In this document: piece by piece, positions 1 through 9,615 of the stretch
Numbering within the stretch: the first letter of the stretch is position 1
Layout: each line of letters begins with the position of its first letter
Made by a program: the position numbers and the translations under genes
The notes under the pieces: generated by a model
The model's input: only the letters and a program-made list of their open reading frames with translations
Database searches by the model: none
What the model was told of the DNA's origin: nothing
NCBI GenBank assembly: GCA_011037195.1
Contig: JAAEAF010004339.1
Location: 19,997-83,996 of the forward strand
Reading direction: 5' to 3'
Origin: Triatoma infestans
Taxonomy: Eukaryota; Arthropoda; Insecta; Hemiptera; Reduviidae
DNA: 64,000 nucleotides

Positions 1-734
1 ATAAGTTCTTTGATCATTGATATCTTATATTTATTATTTCCTTATTATATCTTGTCATTTCTCACAACCTTGCCGCCATATGGAGTCCATATCGAGGTTT
101 ATTATGTATTTACACACTTTTCTTTCTTCATTATCTTCTTCCTTGATTCCCTCTGGAATATATATATGTTCTTTCAGGAATCCGTTCAGAAAGGCTGACT
201 TCATATTCACTTGTTGAATGAATATTTCTTTCTCAAGCAGAATAGTCGGTATACAAATTCATTCCTTTAGGAGATTCTGATAACTGGTGCTTTATCTTAA
301 ATTAATTAAATCCTTAATTTTAATTGAAGCCATTTTCAACTCAATTAAGCCTTTATACTTCTCAATATGTTTCCATGTTGATTCCTTGTTATTGTAAAAA
401 CTTCCTGGAACATATTGGTTTTCTTATCTTTTGGATAAATTGATCTTATTTTAGCCAAATGAATTTATTTCATAGTTTCCCATTCATCTCTGCCTTCTAT
501 ACACTTTTCATCATCCCGTTCTGCTTCCTTTTTTTCTTACTTTCCTGGCTCTAAATCTTATCTTCCTTTTTTTCCTATCTGTGATTCTTCATCTAATATC
601 GTTCCCTTTTGTCGTCATCATTTTTTTTTAAGGTAAACTGGTGATGTAATAATTCTGTTTTCCTCATTGCTTCTTGTAGAGTATCCTACCTCTTGTGTCT
701 CTTTAGTCAAGTTTGTGACGTTCTCCTCTTGGAA
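1..734. other. AT-rich intergenic DNA, no gene seen
   Basis: Low-complexity AT- and pyrimidine-rich sequence. The open frames near the left edge are short, hydrophobic and overlapping, as expected by chance in T-rich DNA. I see no motif or repeat shared with the rest of the window. Confidence 0.6.
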
Positions 735-972
735 TATGACACATGAGTTTTACACAGGTTTCGGACAAATCCAATCAACCGGAAGTGGGACTTCACCGGT
801 TGGTTGGTTCAGTTTTTCGCGATTTTCTCAAAAACGGTTCGAGTTGCTTTAAACTTTACATACATAAATACCTATCACTTTTCCTTGGAAAATTTATTTT
901 TTATATGTTCGAGGGGGGAGGGATTAGTATTTAGCTTTTTTCTATGATTCTGCCACCTGTATAATATTGACA
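735..972 (+). mobile_element. HINE-like repeat, left part of the outermost copy
   Basis: Contains the family signatures AACCGGAAGT (about 778), the CGCGATTTTCTCAAAAACG block (about 818), the CTTTAAACTT block, a G-rich stretch (about 912) and ending TCTGCC..TATAATATT. It stops at the TA that flanks the inverted-repeat transposon at 975, and the expected continuation (a GTTTGAAGAAAAT-like block) is found on the other side at about 8343. So this copy was split by that insertion. The start is not sharp; the normal 5' end (TTACTCCTAGTAAGAGG) is absent. Confidence 0.6.
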
Positions 973-1212
973 TACAGGGTGTCCGGGCTAAGTTGTCCAC
1001 CCCCTTTCTTTTTCTCGGTAATTATTGATGATGGAAACAAAATTCGAATCATAACTCCCTTTATTACTTTCTCTTACTCCTAGTAAGAGGAAGTATTGCC
1101 ATCGTGTCAAATTTTCGATATCGAGTTAACACCGGAAATATCCGTTTTAAGGTCCTCTGAGTCCAAAAAAGTGGTTTTTAGCAAATGGTCTGTACGTGTC
1201 TGTATGTATGCG

Positions 1213-1555
1213 TGTTTTTTTTTTTTTGGTCCCTCAGAAGTAACCCTAATGAGGGAAAATTGATTTTCCACATGCTCCAAAACATTATTACATGTGTTAT
1301 AACAAAATATTTAATTTCAGTTGATCATTTCGTTTGTTACTTTAGGTACTTGTAAAATGGTAGAAACTAACTAGATAAATGATCTTAATGTACATACATA
1401 AATAATCTTAGAAAATTAATGAAAGAAAAGAAAGAAGTAATGAATCTAAAAAATAATAAAGACTGAACAAAAAAAAGTAATATAAAACAAAACAAATCGA
1501 GCAATGAACAAAAGAATTACAAAATAAAATTAAATAAAATACATATTATTGTTAT
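1213..1555 (-). other. LINE 3' UTR with stem-loop and poly(A)
   Basis: AT-rich 3' UTR ending in poly(A). Just before the tail is a 7 bp stem (1230-1236 with 1250-1256) closing a 13 nt loop (1237-1249) that reads TTAGGGTTACTTC on the sense strand. The sense sequence GGAGCATGT lies just 5' of it. The same arrangement with different stem bases occurs at the 3' end of the related LINE at about 49328-49354. Confidence 0.7.
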
Positions 1556-1925
1556 TTATAGGTCATTAATATCAATATTTTTAATAAAATCCATAAAAAC
1601 TTGACAATATTGGCTGCTGACTAATTGTTTTTTCTCGATCTTCCATCGTCCACCTGTAGTTATGATTTCTCTAATTAGTCGAGTCCGTGAAGATACAAAT
1701 TTTTGACAGTCATAAATAATGTGATCCACATTTTGAACAGACACACCATCACATGGACATTTATTAGACGTAAGTATTTTGAATCGGTGTAGGTAGTCTC
1801 TAATGTGGCCGTGTCCTGTTAACATCTGAGTCAAAGTGTAAGTAATTCTTAGTGGTGATTGAAGTCGGTGTGTTATATTAGGGAAAAATTCTCTGGTCAG
1901 GGCTCCAGTCTCAGATCTGCTCCAG
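1556..1925 (-). pseudogene. LINE ORF2, C-terminal zinc-binding part
   Basis: Out of frame with the RNase H segment by one base. It reads through TREFFPNITHRL, then LTGHGHIRDYLHRFKI and a Cys-Cys-His-Cys motif (CPCDG...DHIIYDC), the conserved C-terminal zinc motif of many insect LINE ORF2 proteins, needed in related elements for target-primed reverse transcription. It ends at a normal stop at 1556, followed by the 3' UTR. Confidence 0.75.
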
Positions 1926-3044
1926 CTAAACTGCCATTTTTTTTAGGCTCTCTTCTTTTAATAATCTTTTTATATAAGATATAGGAACTTTTGTGTACGC
2001 TTCCTCCAAGTTTAGTTGGTTTGAAGCCAGGTTAGCGAGCTTGTCTGCTTTCTCATTTCCTTCAATACCGCAGTGAGCTTTCACCCATGCGATATTTACT
2101 TGAACATTGTGAGAGATCTGCAGAGCTGTCATCTTGTTTCGTACATCTTCAACAAGTGGATAATGTATTTTCCAATTGTTTATAGATTGTATTGTAGCCT
2201 GACTGTCTGTTCGTATGAGTATGTTCTCAGTGTCTATTTTCTGAATGTTTTGTGATATCCAGTCTAAAGCCTTGACAACCGCCAAAAGTTCAGCCTGGTT
2301 ATTTGAGCAATTACTGTTTAATTTGAACAATTCTTCATATTTACATACCCCATCGACGTAAACCACAAAAGCCGCACCCACTCTATCACCCTCTTTGCTG
2401 CCATCTGTGAAAATTACAGTACTATATACAGTATTTTCATCTTCTCCGGTTAGGTTTCCTTGCTTGCCTGGATGTTTCCAGTTGTAAATTGGTACGGGTA
2501 AATCAACATTTTCTTTATTAATGCGATGATAGCTTAATTTTCCATGTTCAAGCAGGTATTTAGTCACAAGTTCATTGATTTTTAATTCTATCGGCACTAA
2601 CTTGGCAAGCACGCAAGAGGCTGACAAAGAAATCGTCCTAAAACCTTTAATTATTCTGAGTGCAATCAATCTTTGTACTCTCGACAATTTTTTGACGTTA
2701 TATTTCCTCTTCAGCCCATCAACCCAAACTGGAGCAGCATATGCTAAAATTGGCAAAATCACATTGTTGTAAATAACTTCTAAAGCATCACTACCCAGTC
2801 CCCAGTACACTTTGGCTGCTTTGCTCAATTTGTTCAGTAGTCCTAAACAGTTATTCGTTATAGCCTCAATGTGATTTTTCCAAGTAAAGTGCTTGTTAAA
2901 AATAACCCCTAAATATTTCAGACAATCCAGTTGTTTGATAGTAGTTCCTTCATAATATATATCCATGTCCGTGTTTACGTGCTTCCTGGTGCAAACCAAA
3001 TGATTGGATTTTGTAGGATTAAATTTCAGTTTTTTATTTTTAGC
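1926..3044 (-). pseudogene. LINE ORF2, thumb and RNase H part
   Basis: Continues in the same frame as the RT after the TAG at 3045. It starts with the RT thumb/connection (LKFNPTKS, LKYLGVIFNKHFTW) and then an RNase H domain with all catalytic residues: IFTDGSKEGDRVG (Asp), NNQAELLAVVKAL (Glu), IRTDSQATIQSI (Asp) and WVKAHCGIEGNEKADKLA (His/Asp). RNase H removes the RNA strand during second-strand synthesis. The frame is lost in an A8 homopolymer (T8 at about 1936-1943 on the plus strand), where a one-base change shifts the C-terminal domain out of frame. Confidence 0.82.
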
Positions 3045-4046
3045 CTAAATTGCTATTTCTCTCAAAGTATAGTTTGCTAGCGTTTCCAGTTCTGAAATCT
3101 CCTTCCGCCAGATAATAAGCAGCAAATCATCAGCAAAGGCCACAGTTTTCACTTGGGTTGGGAAATCTATCTTTAAAAGAGAATCATACATTATTGTCCT
3201 TAACCCAGGGCCACAACAGGAACCTTGTGGACAACCTTTGGTAACATGCTTAGTTATGGAAATATTACTGGTTCTAAGAGTTGCTTTCCTATCTTTAAAA
3301 TAATTTTGGACTAGCAGGTAGAGGTTACGAGGACACTCTTGAGGTCTCAATTGGTTCAATAATTCCGGCCACCAAGCTGCATCAAACGCACCCTCTATAT
3401 TCATCGTTATCAGCATCACATTTTTTTTGCGATTTAAATGTGTTTCTATTGTTTCTTTAACATGAAATATAGCATCGGTGGTGCTCGATTGATGCCTGAA
3501 ACCATACTGCTTGAAGTTTAGTCTTCTTTCAGAATAAAGTTTAAACATTATCCGGTCGATCATCAGTTTTTCTAGGACTTTACCGCTAACAGGAACCAGA
3601 CTTATAGGTCTAAATTTAGTAGAGCTATCTAAATTTTCTTTACCCGGTTTGATTATTAGCTTTATTTCCGAATGCTTCCATTCCCTAGGAAATATGCCTC
3701 TTCCTAAATATTCGTTATACAAGGATGTAATCGCATAAGGAAATAGTTTAAAAACGGCTTTAATAATTTCGCTCGTAAATCCGTCCAACCCCGGTGCTTT
3801 CTTATTTTTGAAACTTTCAATTGCTAGCTCCACTTCGTTTTGAGTGAAAGGTACATCATCTTCTGTATTGATTTCTTCCTCAATTCGTCGTCTCAATATC
3901 CCATGTTCATGCAGATCATCTGTTGCCCTATCTTGCGGTATTAGGTTATCTAAAATGAACTCAAACGTCTCTTTCAGATTTTTCGTGCTGCTCCCATCAG
4001 GTTTCTTTATAGTTGTTAAAGGTGTGGCAGGTTTCATTCTTCCCAT
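3045..4046 (-). pseudogene. LINE ORF2, reverse transcriptase part (broken)
   Basis: Reverse transcriptase of the R1-like type. Visible motifs: APGLDGFTSEIIK, KFRPISLVPVSGKVLEKL, QYGFRHQSSTTDAI, IEGAFDAAWWPE (motif A, catalytic Asp of GAFDAAWW), KGCPQGSCCGPGL (motif B) and VAFADDLLLI (motif C, catalytic DD). The combination GAFDxxWWP with AFADD is characteristic of the R1 branch. The upstream linker in this frame runs back to about 4110, across the frameshift from the endonuclease segment. It ends at a TAG (3047-3045) that sits inside an otherwise continuous frame and probably replaced a Trp codon. Confidence 0.82.
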
Positions 4047-5233
4047 TATGGTTTTGTAGATGAAGTTCCAAATGTTTTCTTTATTTGTCGCATTACATGC
4101 TTCTTTCCAGGTTTCAGTTTAGCTTTTTTGATCATTTCACTGTAAAGAGTTTTTATTTCAAAATATTCTTTTTTCCGACCCTCCCGTAAAATGACATTTG
4201 AATAAGTTCTTTGATAGAGTCTCCTTTTCCTATTGGCTTCCTTTCTTAATATAGATAATTCACTGTTCCACCAAGGAACCGTTTTATGGCTACTGACCTT
4301 TTTACTTTTTATCGAACTCTCACAGGACTTCTCAATAATGTTCAAGAATATTTTCACATCTCTATTAAAATCATTACTTTGTCTAAAATAATCTTTTAGT
4401 AATTTATCGAGTTGTGAACATGTTAAGACTGTTTCGCTGTCGAACAAAATTGAAAATTGTTTTTGAAGAGCAATCTCGAATTTATCTCTATTGTTATCAC
4501 TTAGTTTGTAAATCGGTCTGTTTATTAGTAATTTATTCGAATCTAATTTATGCTGTAAAGTGAACATTATCAAATTATGATCAGAGATACTTTCTTCACA
4601 GCTGATCCTCCAGTTTTTAATACGCCTAGCTAATTGATGTGTGGTTACAGTTAAATCAATGAAGCTTTCACCATTAGATGTTTGAAAGGTAGGGATTTTC
4701 GTTTCATCATTGATCACATACAGTGATTCCTGCATTAGAAATATTTCTAAATTTTTTCCACGTCTGTTCGATAATACATCAAACCAGAATGTAGAGCGAG
4801 CATTAGAGTCCATACAGATTAATGTAGGTATTCCTCTATACTGCTGTAAAACTTTTTTGAGTTTATTTAAATCAATACTAATATCTCTGTTATAATCAAA
4901 GTAAGCACTGACTGCCATCACTTTGAAATCTCCAAGAGTCAACTGCACCAATACAAAGTCCTCGTCTGATCCTTGTTTAATCATTATTGCATCAATATCT
5001 TTTCTCATAATAACTAAAGCTGCTCTTTTTATTTGAGAACCACACTGAAATATTCTATATTTGCTGGGAAAACCAGCTATCTTATTTTCTAAATTATACG
5101 GCTCTTGGATAAAACCAATGTCTATACTTTTAGTTTCTATTAAGTTAAACAAATTAGCAATAGTTTTGCGAGATTTTTGAGTATTAAGTTGAATACATTT
5201 AATATCATTGAAATTAGATTTAGAACAAGTCAT
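4046..5233 (-). pseudogene. LINE ORF2, endonuclease part (broken)
   Basis: APE-type endonuclease that nicks target DNA for reverse transcription. Motifs in order: CIQLNTQKS near the N-terminus, IGFIQEPYN (metal-binding Glu), CMDSNARSTFW, and SDHNLIMFT (catalytic Asp-His). The start is the ATG one base after the ORF1 stop. The frame continues past the endonuclease into the linker (HKTVPWWNSELS), then runs out at a TAA at 4048-4046. The homologous linker continues in the next frame from about 4110, so the true break is a one-base indel there, not a natural gene end. Confidence 0.8.
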
Positions 5234-5234
5234 A

Positions 5235-6296
5235 TTAAATATTATATTTACTGTTTTGAGTTAATCCATAGTCAATATTTTCTTTTTTAAGCTCTATAAA
5301 CTTCAATCTCACGGGGCAACTCGTATCGAGTGCACTGTGATGAACATCGAATTGTATTTTATTTTTTGAATATTTATTATGATTAATACAATTTATACAT
5401 TTGAAATGCAATCTGTCAGCTTTACATTCACTTAATGGGTGTGATTCGCTGCAAAGAGGGCAGGTCTGGGCACCTTTGCATTCTTTACTGCTGTGATTAT
5501 ATTTATTACAGTTGAAACACTTCTTAATGTAGATAAAATCAGAAATGTGACATATTGACCACATAATTTTTATTTTATAATTATCCAATAGCCTTAAACG
5601 TATTTGAGGTTCTACGTCAACTATCAAATTTCGAATACCTCGTTTTTTATTTTCTACTACATACTTAGGTTTAAACGCATTCTCATTTAAATTTAAATCT
5701 GGATTTTGTTTATCTATAATATTAAAAGCATTATTAATGCTAATTTCTTCCGGTATATTTTTAATTATCATTCTAGGGGAAAATTTGCGAACCTTCATAA
5801 CCTGCAATTGGTTCGATAACTTAATATTGATAGTATCACACAGAATATCGATATCGTTCTGCTTAATGGCCTCCACAATCACATAACCTTTTCTTTTCCC
5901 TTGATTTATTTCTTTAAATTTTGAGATACCAATTTTTAAAGAAGATGGATCAATGTTTTCCTTACATATTTTCTTAACATTACAATTGTCATAATTACCA
6001 TTGATTGGCTTAATTATTGCCTTAAAAACAGGTTTACTTACAGTTTTTGTCTTGTATTCGGTCTTTAATGCTCCACTATAAGAGGTTTGTACTGCACAGT
6101 TTGTTTCTACTTTCTTAATTTCAACTATTTCCTTCTTGAAGTCTTCAAATACTCTCTGCAGCACATTTACAGCATCAAGAATACTTTGACGTAATTCATT
6201 TTTTAACTTTCCACTTTTTTCTGTAACTATTATTAGTTTATTTAACGCACTGTTAAACATGACGTCTCTGTCACTTTCCGCCATTTTTCCAAACAC
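5235..6296 (-). CDS. LINE ORF1 (Gag-like nucleic-acid-binding protein)
   Basis: Frame of 353 codons with no break. The likely start is the ATG at 6284 (MAESDRD) or the one at 6296; both lie within 20 bp of the element's 5' end, so the leader is very short. The C-terminal third has three knuckles typical of ORF1 of R1/Jockey/I elements: CFNCNKYNHSSKEC (CX2CX4HX4C), CPLCSESHPLSEC, and a longer CINC..H..C. These bind the element RNA in the RNP. The middle (PRMIIKNIPEEI) resembles the RNA-recognition-like region of such ORF1 proteins, though weakly. The stop TAA is followed by one base and then the ORF2 ATG (TAATATG), a spacing suited to termination-reinitiation. This is the only intact frame of this LINE. 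Confidence 0.8.
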   Translation of the reverse strand: MFGKMAESDRDVMFNSALNKLIIVTEKSGKLKNELRQSILDAVNVLQRVFEDFKKEIVEIKKVETNCAVQTSYSGALKTEYKTKTVSKPVFKAIIKPINGNYDNCNVKKICKENIDPSSLKIGISKFKEINQGKRKGYVIVEAIKQNDIDILCDTINIKLSNQLQVMKVRKFSPRMIIKNIPEEISINNAFNIIDKQNPDLNLNENAFKPKYVVENKKRGIRNLIVDVEPQIRLRLLDNYKIKIMWSICHISDFIYIKKCFNCNKYNHSSKECKGAQTCPLCSESHPLSECKADRLHFKCINCINHNKYSKNKIQFDVHHSALDTSCPVRLKFIELKKENIDYGLTQNSKYNI

Positions 6297-7119
6297 AACT
6301 GTGTGTGTGTGTGAACAGCATAGCTCAAAAACGAAAAACCGTAGAATAGAAAGTTGAAACTATAATTCCGTTTAGGTATCACCATAGGATCTGAAAGTAC
6401 GTTATCTGTCAAAATTCTTCAACCGGAAGTACTACTAGTTGGACTTTTTACTTTTTTGCGATTTGTTCAAAAATGGCTCCGTCGGTTTTCTTTAAACTTA
6501 TAACATCAACCACACATATAAAGAGCTGCAACTTTTATTTGAAACATTTCTCCGGGAAAATGCATTTAAGGGCGTTTTTGGGGGAGGGGTAGGGTTAGGT
6601 TTCATCTAGTGCTATTCCAGTTTATTACACAATTCTGTCATCTAAATAATGTTAATTAGAATTAAATATGTTGTTGAAATTCCGAGTTTGAAAAAATCGG
6701 ATAACCGGAAGGTGCATTACCACTTTACTAAATGATTTTTTTCACTTTTTCGCGATTTTCTCAAAAATTGCTTCGACGATTATCTTGAAACTTCTTATAT
6801 GAACTAAACATACAAAGATGTATAACTTTTATTTAAAACATTTCTCTGGTAAAATTCATTTAAGGGCCCTTTTAGGGGAGGGGTGGGGTTAGGTTTTTCT
6901 CTAAAGTGCTATCATAGTTGATTATACAATTCTACCATTCAAATAAAATTAAGTAGAAATAAATAAATTGCCGAAATTCCGAGTTTCAAGAAAATAGTGA
7001 ACCGGAAGTGGGCTTTTACTGAACAGTTTTTTCAGTTTTCGACGAATTTCGTTAAATTTGTCAATTATAAGTTTGAGAACTGGAGTAAGAGAAAGGTGTG
7101 AGTGTTTCACACCAGTTTT

Positions 7120-8210
7120 CTAATGATATTATTAAAAAAAAATTCTGCTGCTGATATGCAGGTTACAGAAACAAACTTTTTTTTCCAAATTGGAACCCCT
7201 AATATTGATTATGAATTCTAAAATAGCTTTCTTTTGTGAGAAAAATTGTTTTTGAAAAATTAAAATTACTTTTGTAGTTCCCAAGTTTTGAATTTTTGAA
7301 CAAAAAAATAGTTTTCTTACCGCTGGCATAGTAATAAAAAACAGTATACAAGGATAAACGCATAAGAGTCCGTCCAAAGGGCAAAAGCAAAAATGCAAGA
7401 TGAATGTTCACACAAATGCACTCTTGTTTTCTGTTTTAATCCCATAAGTTGTAAACAATGCCTTGTTTTTAAAATACTTTCAGTCTACCTCAAACTTCCA
7501 TCCGTTCCGGCAAAATGAACCGTCCATTTTCGACAAACGAAAAAACTGATATGTACGACATTTTTGTTGAATGCCGTCGTCAAACTTAAACAGCTGCAAG
7601 GGTTTACAGGAGAGATTTCCTGAACGAAGGCATCCAAGCCGGAAAACGATTGCTCGTTTTGTTGCAACGTTCCGCTTGTTTGGCAGTATCATTCGCCAAG
7701 GGCCAAGAAATAGGGTTAGGAATGTGTAAAACAGTACAGTAGTACATCAAGCTCAGTATCGAAAGTACGACATTCCTAACCCTGGCGAATGACACTGCCA
7801 AACAAGCGGAACGTTGCAGCAATACGAGCTCAATACCTTAATGGAAGTTTAAGGTAGACTGAAAGTATTTTAGAAAATAAGGCATTGTTTACAACTTACG
7901 GATTAAAACAGAAAACAGAGAGTATGTGTGTAAACATTCATCTTGCATTTTTGTTTTTGCCCTTTGGACAGACTCTTATACGTTTATCCTTGTATACTGT
8001 TTTTTATTACTATGCCAGCGGTAAGAAAACTATTTTTTTGTTCAAAAATTAATAAGTTGGGAACTACAAAAGTAATTTCAATTTTTCAAAAAAAAAAAAA
8101 AAAGTACTTTTAAAATTCATAATAAAAAATAGGGTTCCCATTTGTAAAAATAAAGTTTGTCCCTGTAACCTGCATTTCAGCAGCAGAATTTTTTTTTATA
8201 ATATCATTAG
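7120..8210. repeat. Long inverted repeat (core of foldback transposon)
   Basis: The arms 7120-7500 and 7843-8210 are inverse copies: for example CTAATGATATT at 7120 and AATATCATTAG ending at 8210, and TCTGCTGCTGA near 7144 with TCAGCAGCAGA near 8177. A second inner pair lies at about 7650-7725 and 7763-7835 (CAACGTTCCGCTTGTTTGGCA and its inverse). Between the outer and inner left arms, about 150 bp (7500-7650) has no partner on the right; it carries the transposase remnant. Confidence 0.85.
7515..7683 (+). pseudogene. Transposase N-terminal remnant, DUF4817-like HTH
   Basis: From the ATG at 7515 the frame reads MNRPFSTNEKTDMYDIFVEC, followed after one stop codon by TAARVYRRDFLNEG. The pattern (Phe-Thr/Ser..Glu..Asp-Met...Glu-Cys, then Ala-Ala-Arg-x-Tyr and a Phe-(Pro/Leu)-Asn segment) resembles the N-terminal helix-turn-helix (DUF4817) seen in insect TA-targeting DDE transposons. 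It lies in the only unpaired part of the inverted-repeat transposon, as expected if an autonomous element lost its middle. It is about 55 codons with an internal stop, so it is not functional. The assignment is by recalled family pattern. Confidence 0.45.
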
Positions 8211-8314
8211 ATACTACTCAAAGAATAAAGGGAGTTATGATTCAAATATTTTTTTCCCATCATCAATAATGACAGAGAAAAAGGGGGGGTGGACAACTTA
8301 GGCCGGGCACCCTG

Positions 8315-8640
8315 TATATAAGCTGCTTTATTGTACTGCAAATTTGAAGAAAATAGGTTTACAGGTTGTGCCACTTTACAGAATAGGTTTTAGTCTTTTT
8401 GAATTTTTTTCGAAAATGGTCTAACATTTTTCTTTGAACTAGGATTGCAAACTGTACATATCACTTTTGCAAAATTGCGAAAAGTATCACTTTTATTTGA
8501 AACATGAAAAAAAAAAATTCTGAATGGTTGTGCAGAAGTTGTGATGTTAAGTTTCAAATGTTATTTGAATATATTCAGTGTTATTGGTGCCGTCTTCTGG
8601 ACTAAAATGTAACTACATTCAAACCTGCCAAGGTTTATCC
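8315..8640 (+). mobile_element. HINE-like repeat, right part of the outermost copy
   Basis: Continues the copy begun at 735 across the transposon insertion: AATTTGAAGAAAAT, GCCACTTTACAGAATAGG, a CTTTGAACTAGG block, and ACTTTTATTTGAAACAT. It ends in a variant tail (TTATTGGTGCCGTCTTCTGG) shared with the copies ending near 25700 and 47640 instead of the usual 3' hairpin. Confidence 0.55.
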
Positions 8641-9214
8641 AAACCAAACTTACCAACATGTTATCACATGCTTTCTATATTTATAGATTAACTTAATATT
8701 TTAATAATTTATCATTTTCTTTTTTTATAATTATTTGAGGGGGGGGTTGTCATCATTTATATGAAAACTTCTTTTTTTGTTCCTTTTTTCTTTCCAATGT
8801 TTTCCTTTTACTGAAGGATTCATCAACTTAATGGAAGGAGTGCAATTCATTTTCTGGACACACTCTTTTATCATTGCATACTTCTGTTATAGAGAATGGA
8901 GCATTGTAGTCGGGAGACGTTACATACTTTGTTCATGAAATAATGTAAACAAGAAAGATGTAGATAGAAAGAAGACTCTTCCTCTTTCAAAGAGAGAGAG
9001 AGAGATTACATTTTGAAGAAGATTAAGACACAAGAGACGGAGTGAAAGGGAGGGTTCAAAGAAAAATGCTTTGAAGTAGTTAATTTGTTCCAACATTAAA
9101 ATATAGCCTTATCTAAGTAAACGACAATAAAAGGCAAACTTTAAACAAAAACTGATGCAGATCAACTACAGAACAAAGAAAGTCTTTAAAATCAGTTTCT
9201 TATTTTTTACTCTC
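8641..9214. other. AT-rich DNA, no gene seen
   Basis: No open frame of note and no recognised repeat apart from a short GA tract near 8990-9005. Confidence 0.5.
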
Positions 9215-9615
9215 TTTTAGTTCTCTAGTAAAAGGAAGTTTGCGATCGCAAAAATTTTCCGAAAGTGAATTTAGAGATCCCCTGAGTATGAAAAGAAAAT
9301 GTATGTTTAGGTTTTTGGAATTATCTCGCAAACGATTACTGATTTTTTTAAATTTTGAATACTTGCTGCATAGAAACGTATTATTTGTATTTGAAACATT
9401 TTTCAGAAACAATTGATTTTAAACGAGGTACTGAAGTTAAGTCTGTTAGTTTGCTAAAGCTTTTTGGTAAAGTTTTGATAACAATCCTCACCACCATTTT
9501 TATGGCCAATCTGAACTAAACATTGTAACATTGCAATTTTAAAGAAAATTTGTTGATTCAATCATATTTATAGATAGTAAGAGAAATTCATGTGAGTGTT
9601 TCACACCAGATATTT
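9190..9615 (+). mobile_element. HINE-like repeat copy
   Basis: The 5' end CTCTTTTAGTTCTCTAGTAAAAGGAAG with GCGATCG following, and the 3' end AGTAAGAGAAATTC then GTGAGTGTTTCACACCAGAT, are both recognisable. The middle is shortened. Confidence 0.65.

Larger units (their letters stand above)
1213..6299 (-). mobile_element. Non-LTR retrotransposon (R1/Jockey-type LINE with RNase H), nearly full length
   Basis: On the minus strand the element reads: very short leader, ORF1 with three Cys-rich knuckles, ORF2 with APE-type endonuclease, reverse transcriptase, RNase H and a C-terminal zinc motif, a 3' UTR of about 330 bp and a poly(A) tail seen as T residues at 1215-1227. It lies in the (GT)n tract of a HINE-like repeat, so the target duplication cannot be separated from the microsatellite (TGTATGTATGCGTG on one side, GTGTGTGTGTGTG on the other). 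ORF2 carries two frameshifts and one nonsense codon, so this copy is dead. The related element at 49300-53722 shares ORFs and a 3'-UTR stem-loop. Confidence 0.85.
1066..7119 (+). mobile_element. HINE-like (Helentron-type non-autonomous) repeat, split by a LINE
   Basis: The two parts, 1066-1212 and 6300-7119, make one 967 bp copy. The 5' end holds CTTTCTCTTACT (1067-1078) and a hairpin CTCTTACT-cct-AGTAAGAG. Near the 3' end its exact inverse AGTAAGAGAAAG (7084-7095) is followed by a terminal hairpin GTGTGA-gtgtt-TCACAC (7096-7112). In between are a (GT)n tract and two or three units of about 285 bp, each with CCGGAAGT, a TTTTCTTTAAACTT block, TTTGAAACATTTCTC and a GGGGGAGGGG tract. No open frame. 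The asymmetric inverted repeat plus 3' hairpin is the layout described for Helentron-derived HINE/DINE-1 elements; the assignment is by architecture, not by sequence search. Confidence 0.65.
975..8314. mobile_element. TA-flanked inverted-repeat (foldback) DNA transposon, interrupted
   Basis: The ends are CAGGGTGTCCGGGC at 975 and the inverse GCCCGG(G)CACCCTG ending at 8314, each next to a TA (973-974 and 8315-8316), which fits a TA target duplication of the Tc1/mariner type. About 90 bp match inversely from the ends (975-1065 against 8224-8314). The left arm is then broken by a HINE-like copy at 1066-7119 and resumes at 7120, matching the right arm ending at 8210 for roughly 370 bp more. Without the inserts the element is about 1.29 kb and nearly one long hairpin. 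It includes a remnant of a transposase N-terminus (7515-7683), so it is a non-autonomous deletion derivative. Superfamily assignment beyond TA flanks is an inference. Confidence 0.75.

Noticed and set aside
10..217. Two overlapping hydrophobic small frames at the left edge
   Set aside because: T-rich low-complexity sequence, no family resemblance, no conserved context.
4044..4048. TAATG overlap between the endonuclease and RT frames, looking like a translational coupling site
   Set aside because: The linker homology continues in the RT frame upstream of this ATG to about 4110, so the ATG is internal and the split is due to a one-base indel.
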